Source: Ianthella basta
Taxonomy: Eukaryota; Porifera; Demospongiae; Verongiida; Ianthellidae
DNA: 64,000 nucleotides
Assembly (NCBI GenBank): GCA_964019415.1
Contig: OZ025889.1
Coordinates: 3,696,399-3,760,398 of the forward strand
Direction: 5' to 3'
In this document: positions 43,074 to 58,752 of the stretch, one piece after another
Layout of the letters: every line of letters begins with the position of its first letter
Numbering within the stretch: position 1 is the stretch's first letter
Program-made: the position numbers and the translations under genes
The notes under the pieces: generated by a model
What the model saw: the letters and a program-made list of their open reading frames with translations, nothing else
Database searches by the model: none
Told to the model about the DNA's origin: nothing

Positions 43074-43845
43074 CGTGCCCTTAAGCCTCCCGCATTGCGA
43101 TTTTTAGCACCACATTGCGGTCACAGCTCAGTGTAGTGTCCATTTACATCAACATTATTTTGTCTTTTGTGTACGTGGGGTGTGGGCGGACTGTGCATAT
43201 GCATGTGCTGTGATATAGCCTTGTCTCTATCAAGTCTTACTCAGCATGCCAAAGCGTCAAAATGCGATGCTATTCAAACCTGCATAGCTATATAGTTTGT
43301 TACGCGAACGTCCGGAGACTGGATCGGAAACTAGTGAACGGAGGCGTTCTCCAGTTTCCCGAGCGAGCCAGTCGCCTCACCCGTCTTCTACACTGAAGTC
43401 GGACTCGCCGATGCACTTTCTCCTCAATTGTTGCTTCCCGCCTACCTCGCCTTACAACCTGGCAACTCAGACTCCCGAAAAGTCACACACAAGCCGAGTA
43501 TTGTGTGTGAATCGAGCGCAGCATCTCCTGAAGCTGTAGCTAGCTACGTACGTACTGCGTGTCTCTACACAACGCGAAATGAAAGTGAATCCTGAACTAT
43601 ATTGAGCAGTCTTTTAGCGACCTCTCTCATAGAGGACACCTCACTCACTCATGTGTGGCATTTGTTGTGTGGGAGAGGCTAGCTATACCTACGTAGCTAC
43701 GACAGTTTCAATGTGTGTGACTCTGAGACTACAACATGGTCATATGGCAGCTAGCTATCAACGGTTTTAATAGAGGGTGAACTGCATCATGCTATGTTCT
43801 TCCTTCCATACTGGATGCACTGAAGGCATTTTACTAACCTCCCAG
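43074..43845. other. Intergenic region, CpG-containing
   Basis: 43290-43530 is richer in CG than its surroundings and has an 80-codon plus-strand frame with Ser/Pro composition and no recognisable domain. It may be the far promoter of the coactosin gene. Nothing else supported. Confidence 0.4.
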
Positions 43846-44042
43846 CTACAGGAAACTGTCCTACCCACGCATATCTTGGAATTGGGAAATATTTCTTTCC
43901 TGTTTTGCGATTTGATGGTGATGGCGCATTCACAAGCATCTCTGTTGCAAGGCTACTTCCCAACATCACGATATTTTGCTCTGACACTGCATTTCACCCT
44001 GACCATCTGGCATGTTCGAAGAAGGGGAATACTATCTGGTAA
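43846..44042 (+). pseudogene. Possible broken exon of the membrane-protein ectodomain family
   Basis: After an acceptor (TTTACTAACCTCCCAG), a phase-1 frame reads TGNCPTHAYLGIGKYFFPVL then 'RFDGDGAFTSISVARLLPN' and stops at TAA. The FP-x-[LM]-[KR]-F-x-x-[DN]-G pattern recalls LFPNMKFQCDG and IYPDLKFTCNG in the genes at 47.8 and 52.7 kb. It has no downstream conserved part, so it would be a decayed relative. Weak similarity; could be chance. Confidence 0.3.
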
Positions 44043-45629
44043 TGAATTCCTATCAGAATACCATTTCACTCAGTGGCATTACTGTCAATCAGGTTGTACC
44101 CCCTCTGTACATGAACAATTAATCTTAATGCTCACTTTTTTGTGCAAGGGACCTTGCTGCAGTTTGGAGGGCATACAAACTTCTTTGCCCCAGAAGGCCC
44201 CAATCTTGGCCTTTCCTTGCCTTCTATATACTCATCTGCACAGCTATTGCACAAATTGATGCACCCATTGCTCTTGCGTTGAACACTACCATCTTAGGTG
44301 CAGCCCAATGGAGACCATACTTGTCCATCAACTTCTTATATACCAAGTTCTGGCAGTGTTCTATCTTCAAGTAAGTAGTATATATGCATGTGTACGTACA
44401 CTTTATGTATTCAGTATAATTTATTTATTGCTTGGGCATGTATAAGTCACCATTTATGCATGGCATTGTGCATCAATAATATTAATAAAGAGCATAAGTG
44501 TTACCAATTGTGTGTGTATCTATGCATGCAGCTGTGGGTATTCTTTCTGCTTTAATGGTTACGTGTTAACTATATATGTGTGCAATACATGCACACAACA
44601 AATGTACGTGTTATGTTACAGACAGTGTGCTTGTGAAAATGCACACTAATGGTTCTCAATTAGTGCAGCTGTCTAATTTGCATTTGGTGTTTGGTTTAGA
44701 TACAGGAGCTGCATGACAGTGGCAGCTGCTGACCTACAGCTCCAGTTACTGTTACTGTATGTAACTGTGACAGAGGTGTCCACCGTGGCAGGTGTACATG
44801 TGTCCCCTCGGATCCTATGACTATCTCGCTATACCTTCAACAGCTAGTAGTTTACTACCCATTGTTCAGGCTGCGACAAGTGAAGGTACTAGAGGCTTGG
44901 ACCAGCCCATGGTGCAGTGCACTCCCATGCACACCTGCTGCGGATGGCAATAGCGCAGTGTCTGCCAGCTCATGTCACAGGCGGGCAACCCTGGAGCAGT
45001 TGTGCATGATGGCAATGCAGCCTCTTTGGGATTCTGCTAGCAGTGGCACTTGCTGTCATACCATCACTGATTGCTGTAATTCCCCATGACCACAGGACCA
45101 GGAGGTACCATATGCATGCAGGTACAAGACTTCAGCCATTGAGCATCACAAGAACAACTCTCCAGGTTAGCTTCATGTTGTTGACAATTAAACTGTGCTT
45201 TCTGTGGCACTGCATGTAGATCATTTCTGTTAATTGGGCTGATTTTGAAAGGGTGTGAATGTGTATGTGTGTAGCTTTGATAGTGATTGTTTACTGATGT
45301 ATGCCATTACTGTCTATATGGTTCAGTGATTTACAGCACCCTTGGGGATGCAACAGTGAACTATATGTATGAACGCAACCCATGCAGTCTATCAAATGGT
45401 GTATCCACTCATGAACGATGTGCAAGGTCATGAGATGCTGGTGAAATACAATCTAAATGACTAGTTGGATTAAATACTGGAGCATGCCTAAAATTAGCTG
45501 AGTCATCCGTCTGTGTCTGCTAGTGGGCAGGACAGGGTGAAGGCGAATCTAATGCTGACTACTGTATAGTCTAGCATTCAGACCCATATACACCCATGGG
45601 TACAAGACTAGCTGACTACAAGACTTTAG
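44043..45629. other. Region without a supported gene
   Basis: Scattered short frames of 80-90 codons on the plus strand, none with domain-like content or consistent splice partners. A donor-like CAAGTAAGT at about 44367 may be the remnant of an exon. Confidence 0.35.
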
Positions 45630-47239
45630 GCATCAATCAGTTTTTTTTTTTAATTTTTTTAATTTTAATTTTAATTTTAATTTTAATTTTTTTCATTTTT
45701 ATTCTAATACATAGGGCACACATGCGCACTGCCTTGAAAAATGATATAATATAAGAATGATAATGGAAATAGAAGTTCTAGATATCTGTCATTCTCTAAA
45801 GTTCATTGTTTAAATTAGATGGAGGGGACACGCCCCTCACTGGCAATCACATTGATTGGGGTCCTGATTGCATGACCCTTGGATGATCTGGAACCCCTGA
45901 TACATCTGATCTGGGACTTTAGCAAGGAGAAGCTGATCATGCACCTGATAGTGTTCATCGTTTGGCCGTATGGTTGATCTCTTTTCGTTGCCAGCAATGA
46001 TATCAGTCTCTTGTAGGTCACCTGGGCTGCTTTCCCCATTCCTCCTGTTGCTGCGAAAACAAGAGGAGTGAATGAACCGTGTTCAACTTCCCGGATGCGC
46101 TGTTCATAGCTTCTTCTCTTTTCTTTCTCATGGCGTTGGTAGGTGGCATCGAGGCTCTGGGAGCAGTTCCGGGATGCGAATGGGTTAAAAACCCTTACAT
46201 TGAAAAATGCATCTTGGGACCTGACCCAGAATCCCTCTACCCTGATGTCGACTCTAGCTCCATCTTGACAGTTAGCAGAACGACCATTCAACATTTCCCC
46301 TGACGGGGGTTGCAATTCAGGCTCAGTGCCCACATTGTGACATACTTCAGTCATGAGATCTGCAGTGAGATCTCTTAGATCGTTGTGTCGCACTGTTGGC
46401 AGTCCTCCAGTGGGACAGGTGAATGCGTGCTCGACTGTGAGACTCTTGCCACACACACATGTCTTCGGCAGATTGGACAGTTGCCACCCGTACCTCAGGG
46501 CAACAGCATCCCAGAAGGCTCCCTTATGCAGAAAAAAACAAACTCATTAATGGGCAGAACACTAAGCCAGCTGGAGGCACCTGTTTCTTTTGCAAGATCC
46601 ATTGCCAGCTTCATGTTGCCTGAGGCATGGTCTTGGATTGCTTCTGTCCTCTCTTGCATGTGCTTCTTTTTCTTGTTCTTGATGTTGTTTCTAATTTTTG
46701 TCATTTCATTTGCACATTCGTCCATTGCCTCTCTCCTCTGCTCAGAGACAGCTCGCACTAGTGGTTCTGTTGCTGTAACTGAGTTCACATACTCCTCTTT
46801 GGCCAATTCCTTTGGGATGCAGATACTGAGCCCCCCCATTCTTGCTGGAAGTGACAGTATCTGTCGTTCATTCTCACTAAACTGCGAATGTCCTGTTACA
46901 GCAGGGGCAAACTTGTGTCTTATGGCATCTTCCAATGGCTGTAGACTGTCTTCAGTCTGTCCAGTAGTCCTGAGCAGGTACCTCCATTTGTTCACGATCC
47001 CATGAGTGAAAGCACAGAATGCGGCGTGGGGTTGAGAGTTGGCAACTAAGGTTAGTTCCTCCAGTTCTAATATCCAGCTCTGGACTTTGGCTTGAAGAAA
47101 TGAGTCCTTCATGTCATCTGGACCGACGTAGGATCCCAGGTACCTCTTTCCATCAGTTGTAATATGGACTCCACTGCCACTGAAAGTTGCCTTGGCAGAT
47201 TCAAGATGGCATTCCTTGACCACAAGCCAAGCATCAATC
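45630..47239 (-). mobile_element. 5'-truncated retroelement with 9-bp target duplication
   Basis: GCATCAATC occurs at 45630-45638 and again at 47231-47239, exactly bracketing a minus-strand coding remnant. At its 3' end (left side on the plus strand) lies a T-rich tail, 45641-45710, that reads as (AATTTT)-like repeats and poly(A) on the element strand. A 5' truncation, 3' simple tail and short direct duplication are the hallmarks of target-primed reverse transcription by non-LTR elements. Confidence 0.72.
45815..47230 (-). pseudogene. C-terminal half of a reverse transcriptase/endonuclease polyprotein, frameshifted
   Basis: Two overlapping minus-strand frames join across a 7-T run near 46531-46540. 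The first (47230-46495) has GKRYLGSYVGPDD and 'SLPARMGGLSICIPKEL', typical of the region after the RT palm. The second (46553-45815) has a small CxC...HxxxC finger (VCGKSLTVEHAFTC), then DGARVDI and FFNVRVFNPF, which fit a restriction-like endonuclease core. The order (RT thumb, finger, endonuclease) resembles R2-type elements; that clade assignment is inference. The RT palm with its catalytic YxDD is absent because of the 5' truncation. The copy is dead. Confidence 0.7.
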
Positions 47240-47301
47240 CGTGCCATTTTGTGAGTATACAGTACTACATGTGTATGATCCTACTTTGTGTGTTGACACG
47301 C

Positions 47302-47325
47302 CTGTGTGTGTGTGTGTGTGTGTGC
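47302..47325. repeat. Short (TG)n microsatellite
   Basis: About 12 units just right of the retroelement. Confidence 0.85.
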
Positions 47326-47823
47326 AGGTGTTGCATCTTGCAATTGTCATGCCTGTCTAAGGGACCCAAAACTGACTGCTGCTCTGTTATATATTCTGAT
47401 TCCCTTACAGAATTCTGCCTTCAAAACATGGACGTGCATGACAAGTATAGAATTGCATATAGCTACGGGGCAATGCCATATTTGTGTTTGTTGGTATAGC
47501 AGCTCTCTGCCGATGTGTACTCGAAACCTGATTGGTCCACTGCCGTCAGGCGATTAAAATGTCTGACTGCCGCAGCCCGAACTTGAAAGTAGTGCGAACA
47601 CAAGTAATGCATGCAGGTTTGGAGCCATATTGCAATTGACACATAACGGAAAGTGCAGGCATCTTAACCCTGAACTGTGTCAGCATTCTGTGCTGCAGAC
47701 GCTGACAATTGACGGCCCCATCAGCTGTGCACGCACACCTGCACACAGGTTAACGGAGCCTATACGGAGGAGTTGCCGGAAGGTTTCCTTCCAGTCGTCG
47801 TCTGAGATACGGTGCATACAAGC

Positions 47824-50482
47824 ATGGCATTATTGCGGTTCACACATCTGCTGCGTCTGTACTTTCTTATACTCTTACCGATCCAAGTGCAAGGTGAGCT
47901 ACTGTGGCAGGTTGTATTACTGATAGCTTATAGCTAGCTACTACAGCACTGCACTAATCGAGCCTGCATGTTCAGATCAACGGTACCTTGCTAACGCCTG
48001 GTGGTAGTGTGTTTGAGTGGCAGTAATAAAATGTGTTTGCTATGTAGCTACCTGTAGCTAGAGAATCACCCATTAGTCAGAAATAGCTAGCTACTGGCAG
48101 TTGCCAAAGTAGTTTCGAATAGCTGTATAGAGGAGGACGTTCTATATAGTAAGCTGCTCTTTGGTGATTGAACACCTCAGGTGATTGTCACCAGGGTTTC
48201 TTTGAAGTGGAAAGTTTGCCAGAAGAACGCACCTCTGCCTTAGTTACATTATACGACTTCCTGGAACGTAGCGATTTTATCTACCCTGACCTAAAGTTCA
48301 CCTGCAATGGAACAGTGACTCTGGTTGCGTTTGGAGCATTCTTTAGCAGTAACAGGGATGTTGACTGGGGCACTGTGATGACGGGGGCATTGTCAATCTG
48401 GAGACCCAGCGGGCTAACCTACAACCTGGTCCAAAGCTACGTCATTGAGGAAGACTTGTCTCAAAGAGACAACACGTATGGCCTTTCTTATTCTACTTTA
48501 TATGGTGGGCAGTCGTACTCACTGCTTATAAACACTGTACTACGTGTGGTCCAGGATAATTTAGAAATCCCTGTTTTGAGTGGAGACGTTGTTGGCCTGT
48601 CACTCCCTCCACAAGTTGATCCGTGGGAGGATGCTATTCCTGTTATATATTCTGGTGGGACTGCCGACAGTGTGATGTTGAGTGAGAGCACCAGTGCATC
48701 CTGCTGGAGTGCCTCAGAGGGAGCTTTTGTTCAGTGTCACTCAGTAGTGGGCCAGGCACAACCGCACATTGCAGTGGAATTTAGACCTGCTGATACATCT
48801 ACCACACCGTCACCTTCATCAGTTTTGCCACTAGGTAAGTTGTATAATCACATGTTATCCCCTTTCACTGCATGTGCAAGTGCAAACTCACAAGCAAGGG
48901 TTAATGCATAGAAGTAGATATCCACCATTTGTGATCTATGCACTGTAAAGGTGGATAGAAATTGGATTGTTGTTCAGCCGTCACATAGCAGAGAAGGATA
49001 AATTTGTGAGACGTTTCAACCTTGAGGATCTTCATCAGTCTTGTTGCGTGTGCATGTGCTGTTGAAAAGACTCATTAATCGATCACTTTTCATTGTGTGA
49101 TTGCTCAAAAACTATCCCATTTCTATTCACTGCCGCAGCATAACCCTCTACCACATCATTGATCGCTATTAAGGAGCCATGGCTGGAGCATTGTATATAA
49201 TTATAGATCTATGGCTGGGCCAAGTATATATTTGATTGCGTGAGTCTGTACATGTTCACACATTTGTCTATGACATTTCTTTGTATAATGCAGAGAATAT
49301 ACCGGAATCATCTGATGTGGTTAGCCCCACTGGGAGTAGCTCTGCAAGCACTTATTTTGATCAGCTGACCAGGACCACCCGATCCCCCATAGCTGGCACG
49401 GTTACTGCTAGCACAACAGTTCCAGTTATGGCAAGTCTAGCACCTTTGAGGAATGAGAATGGGCTAATTGCTACTGTGGGGGTGCTGGCCAGTCTACTGG
49501 GACTGGCAATTGTAACCATAGCAACCCTTGGTGTATTTATTTCATGTAAGCTGCGGCAGTCAAAAGGGCAGCACACTATCAGTGGAGACAACACTTCTCA
49601 ACCTGAAGGTGAGTGCATGTAAGCCATATGGGTACTGTGGAACCCTGCATGCCTTGTGGATGCCCCTGAAAAGTGGACACCTCCATAATGCAGACACATT
49701 CAAATGCCAAATCCGTCTTATTCTACTAATGTAAGCTTACTCTGAAATGAGGACACCCCTATAGTCAAGGCACTTTTTTGATCCTAAGGGTGTCCACTTT
49801 ATAGAGGTCTCATTGTACAACATTGAACAAGGGTATGTCGCTACAATATAATACCTGAGCCAGCTTCTTGTCATATTGAATATAATCTGAGTAATTTATT
49901 ATTTTCACCGAATATGCTCACTAACTTCCTGATTCATTTGCTATCCAACATCAATTCTTGAATATAATTAATTCTTCTGATATAATGAAAAAATACTCTA
50001 GATCTGCAGTACAGATATAATATTGTCTACTCTAAAAGATTTTGCTGTTCAATTTGTCTTCTCCGCATACATGCTATGGATGTTGTATACTCCCTTAAGG
50101 CATTTAATTCACCTTTAATGACACTGCTGTTATTTCTTGATTGAACTATGCAGTTGTATTAATGGGCAATCCAGCATATTCAGCTTCCCACACCCTCAAT
50201 AGCCAGAGGTTACCAGGAGTTGATAATGAAAGGCTAGTTTATGAAGACCCTCAACAAGATGAATACAATACATATGATATCCCCAGGAGCAGTGAACAGG
50301 TTCAAGGGTATGACCACCTCAAAAGGAATGAAGCTGAAGCCCAAGTGACCATACCTGATCATGACACAGGGACTAGTGGGCCTTACAGCACATTAAGCTC
50401 CAGTGTGCAGTACAAGGTGAATATGTATGTTGTGTTGTACTATGCATAACATGAGTATTGTTGCATGTGTGAATACTTGAGG

Positions 50483-50562
<80 letters not shown>

Positions 50563-51549
50563 GTGTGTGTGCATGTGTGCACGCACACTATACACGTATA
50601 GCAATGTACGTATGATTCCCTCTACTCAATAGAACCTCTCTGCAGCCAACAGCAGCAGTGCTGACGTTGTGGACCACCACATGGGCGGCTGTGACCAGTG
50701 TCTGGTGAGTGCTGTTTGTGGAGCTTTACTAATGGTAACTGAATATAACTGTATGCAGTGTTAGTTTGCTGACATGGTACCTTTGGCAATATATTTGAAG
50801 TTGCCAGTGGAAGCTTAATTTCCCAAACACAGTTTCATGTTCACAGAGTACTGAGTCTTGTTAACAACAATGCAAGAGTGTCCTGCTGTATCTCACCCTT
50901 CAAATCTCTTTCTGTCAATTGCAAAGAGCTTGAGAAGTTCTCCATGCTGGTTGTTAGCTGTGGTTTAAAACAATAATTCAAACAACTATACACTCCAGTC
51001 TGAAGGTATTTGGAAAATACTTTGCTTTTCCCGGCTGCATGGTCACAGCTGAACTGTATACAGCTCTACAGTCAGTGAAATAGATAGGAGAGCAATAATT
51101 GCAACCCTTTTAAATTGTGCAATAAGGCTGATGATGTCAGGATAAAATAACATTCAAGAAGATAAGGCATTACTCGAACATGCATTAAAATCACCAGCTG
51201 ATAATTGATCACTCCTCAATTATCACCAGTTGAAGGCCATTGGTTCTTGGATCATTTGCAGATATACCCACATTTTTTCGCAGTTTAAGTGGGCGGGGGG
51301 GGAGGGAGGGGGTGCACCCCCTTTATCTGCCTTGCATGCACGTTTGGTGGCTGTCTGTTGTAAACTGAAGGAATATTTCCCCTGAACTTATCTTGCATTA
51401 CAAAGATATATTTGTGTCCAGGTTCAAAGTTGTTCATATTGCTTAAGCTTGGCATGAGCAGTAATGATAATAGCAAATGAGATGTGTGCATACTTATAAT
51501 TATAATGAATTGTACTATTTTGTCATTTGTGTAGGAGGAGGCCAATTAA
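47824..51549 (+). CDS. Single-pass membrane protein, gene 1 of the cluster
   Basis: Exons 47824-47893, 48181-48834, 49294-49608, 50154-50416, 50633-50704, 51535-51549; phases agree, 462 aa. Exon 1 is a signal peptide (MALLRFTHLLRLYFLILLPI). Exon 2 (24-241) is the ectodomain: it opens GDCHQGFF, contains YPDLKFTCNG and 'GLSLPPQVDPWEDAIPVIYSG', the last shared with genes 2 and 3. A Ser/Thr/Pro stalk follows, then a helix about 298-325 (LIATVGVLASLLGLAIVTIA). The tail carries NPAY, YEDP, YNTY, YDIP, YDHL and YSTL. NPxY binds PTB domains and YxxP binds Crk-type SH2 domains in animal receptors, so a phosphotyrosine docking role is likely. It ends CDQCL-EEAN. I know no named family for the ectodomain. 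AATAAA at 51574-51579 follows the stop by 24 bp. The tail exons are unrelated to those of gene 2. Confidence 0.82.
50487..50584. repeat. (TG)n microsatellite
   Basis: About 40 TG units then GCGTG and GCATG, in an intron of gene 1. Confidence 0.95.
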
Positions 51550-51573
51550 GTCAGAGAGATCATGATTGGATGG

Positions 51574-51579
51574 AATAAA
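51574..51579 (+). promoter_or_regulatory. Poly(A) signal of gene 1
   Basis: AATAAA 24 bp after the stop codon. The tandem duplication block starts immediately downstream at 51581. Confidence 0.7.
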
Positions 51580-52702
51580 ACATTGCATTTTTGTACTTGT
51601 AAATATTATCAAATTAACTTATATATTAAGAGCTGTGATTAGCGTATTTGTATAATATTACCTATGTATGTATCAATGGGCCTCTACAACATTATTAATA
51701 TTGCACTAGTATAACATTAGCATTAGCACATAGGATGCATGCATGGGGTTGTCTTGTTCCAGTGAACCAGACCAGGGCCAATGACCTCCAGACCTTTATA
51801 TAATTAACCAACCCTTTGGCAGCTGAACCACTGGTCACTGCCAACGTACAGCTGTTGTGCACTACATTCTCTGCTCTCAGTGCAAGTTGCAACTGCATGG
51901 GCTGCAACATGCAAACAGGTACAGGCTATTTGTGGGGATTTTGTGCTATTCATGCAGCACTAGCTGTGTGTGGTGTACAGTCATGACCTGCATGCCATTT
52001 TTGACGGGGCACTACTCTGTAATACTGACAGTAAGGTCAGAAACAAGAAGGTGGAGCAGTCACGTCTCAGTACCAACTCAGTGTCACTCAGCAGCACTCG
52101 GCCTAATTGCATCTTAAAAGAAACTCTTAACAGTTAACTGTTTAACTTAACCTATATTTGCACCATCCATAGCCACGTACATCTCTCTTGCTTTCTGGAA
52201 ACTTATAATTACATCCCTTTTCAATGTTGTTTGGCTGCTCATTGCTTCTCTCAATTTGCATTATGTAATTTAAGTATTGACCACCCATTGTGTGGCTTGC
52301 TTAGCGTTGTATGAGGCCATTGTAATGCGTGTGTGGCCATATGGGGTATCCGGTGCAAGGATGATGATATCACGGTGGGGTGACCAACTCAGGATGTTTG
52401 CATGTGCCCCTATAATATTATATGCACCAGCTGCTAGTACGTCACGGTGGCGGTGACCACCTCAGGATGCTTCACATCAGCCTTCGATTTTTCCAGTGGG
52501 GTGTTAACCAATACTACTAATACTATAATACCAAATACAATAATACCAATATTAACCAATACTACTTACTACCAGATAGGCGTAGCTATATACGGACATT
52601 CGTGCAGTATAAGCTCTGACTTGAAGATTCTGAGCTAAAGTGTGTGACGCTGTTTAGCTAGCTACTTCGTGATACTTTGACAGCCAGGCTCAAGTGGTCG
52701 AA

Positions 52703-56696
<3,994 letters not shown>

Positions 56697-57620
56697 CTAT
56701 ATATGACATAATGAGCCAATTAATGGTAAAGGAAACATTGGCAGACCAAGATATAGGTATTGATGAATTGGGTCTGCTTCGTACTGGTATATAGTGTGTC
56801 ATGCAGACACTTAGTTATAATTGTCAGATATCCCTGCATAATTATATTGTTTAACAGGTCTAATTATGTTCATAACTGAGGTTAAGCAACTTTGACAGCA
56901 TATGTACAGCGGATTAACACTGTTATCCTGGAAGGTGACATGGGATGGGATGTGTGAATGATGTTCACTCCAACCAGTACAAGAAGCTGCATGGGTGTGC
57001 ACTGCATATATACTATTTGGTGGCATGCCCTTAGGCAAGTTACATTTGCTTGCTGCAGCGTGCACTCCAATGGCGGCGGTGCAGGTTCTGACCGGCTGTA
57101 ACTTGCGCTGGTGGTCTTTTTCTTCGGCCATTGTGTGCATTTACTTTCTGGCACATGTGGTGGTGCGAATGGTGTGTGTGGTGGCCCGGGGCCACTGTAA
57201 CATGCGCTGGTGGTGGTCTTTTTCAATGACCAACTAGCGCAGATACTCTACTGGCACATGTGGTGGTGGCTACTGAAACTTGCACTAGTGGTCTTTTTCT
57301 ATGACCAACTGACGCAGATACTCTACTGGCACAGGTGGTGGTGGCTGTAATATTGTAACTTGCACTGTGTGGTGGCAGTGGTGTTTTTTCTAGAGCAATG
57401 GCGCATATACTGAATGCATGCATTGTAACTTGCACTGTGTGGTGGTACGTGGTGGTGGTGGTCTGTTTTCTAGAGCAATGGCACATATACTGAATGCATG
57501 CATTCACTGCACTGTAACTTGCACCGTGTGGTGGTGGCGGCGGTCGTTTCATCTAGGAATGCATGTGGTGGCCGTAATTATGTAATTTGCACTGTGTGGT
57601 GGTGGTAGTAGTATGTGGTA
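56697..57620. repeat. Intergenic spacer with degenerate GTGGTGG-rich tandem repeats
   Basis: From about 57040 to 57620 there are at least six degenerate units of 80-110 bp sharing GTAACTTGCACTGTGTGGTGG and, in pairs, GCGCAGATACTCTACTGGCAC or 'GAGCAATGGC[GA]CATATACTGAATGCATGCATT'. 56697-57040 holds nothing recognisable. The block ends exactly where duplication copy B begins. Confidence 0.8.
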
Positions 57621-58543
57621 CATTGCATTTTTGTACTTGTAAATATTATCAAATTAACTTATATATTAAGAGCTGTGATTAGTGTATTTGTATAATATTA
57701 CCTATGTATCAATGGGCCTCTACAACATTATATATTAATATTGCATTATATAGCATATGGGATGCATGCTTGGGGTTGTCTTGTTCCAGTGAACCAGACC
57801 AGGGCCAATGACCTCCAGACCTTTATATAATTAGCCAACCCTTTGGAAGTTGAACCACTGGTCACTGCCAACATACAGCCGTTGTGCACTACATTCTCTG
57901 CATGCTCTCAGTGCAAGTTGCAACTGCATGGGCTGCAACATGCAAACAGGTACAGGCTATTTGTGGGGATTTTGTGCTATTCATGCAGCACTAGCTGTAT
58001 GTGGTGTACAGTCATGACCTGCATGCCATTTTTGACGGGGCACTACCCTGTAATACTGGCAGTAAGGTCAGAAACAAGAAGGTGGAGCAGTCACATCTCA
58101 GTACCAACTTAGTGTCACTCAGCAGCACTCGGCCTAATTGCATCTTAAAAGAAACTCTTAACCTATATTTGCACCATCCATAGCCACGTACATCTCTCTT
58201 GCTTTCTGGAAACTTATAATTACATTCATTTTCAATGTTGTCTTGGCTGCTCATTGCTTCTCTCAATTGCATCATGTACTTTAAGTATTGGCCACCTATT
58301 GTGTGGCTTGCTTAGCATTGTATGAGGCCATTGTAATGCGTCTGTGGCCATATGGGGTATCCGGTGTAAGGATGGTGTGTCACGGTGGGGTGACCAACTC
58401 AGGATGTTGTGCCCCTATAATATTATATGCACCAGCTGCTAGTACGTCACGGTGGTGGTGACCACCTCAGGATGCTTCACATCAGCCTTCGATTTTTCCA
58501 GTGGGGTGTTACTATCAGATAAGCGTAGCTATAGTATATATAC

Positions 58544-58630
58544 TAGCCTCGTACCCAGTCCCTATTTCCATTCCGCCTTCCGCTCCCGAGCGGAAGTCGG
58601 AATGGAAATAGGGACTGGGGGTACGGGCTA
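58544..58630. mobile_element. Near-perfect palindromic insertion unique to copy B
   Basis: TAGCC-x-CGTACCCAGTCCCTATTTCCATTCC... reads the same on both strands apart from a few bases, with the axis at about 58587. It is absent from the equivalent site in copy A. Flanks read ATAGTATATA on the left and ATAGTATATG on the right, a likely 9-bp target duplication. Non-coding, 87 bp, MITE-like. Confidence 0.8.
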
Positions 58631-58752
58631 ATAGTATATGGACACTCGTACAGTATAAGCTCTGACTTGAAGATTCTGAGCTAAAGTGTGTGACGCTGTT
58701 TAGCTAGCTAGCTACTTCGTGATACTTTGACAGCCAGGCTCAAGTGGTCGAA

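Noticed and set aside
50154-50416. ITAM-like signature in the gene 1 tail
   Set aside because: YDHL and YSTL fit YxxL but are 21 residues apart, outside the 6-12 spacing of an ITAM, and neither has the residue required for an ITIM.
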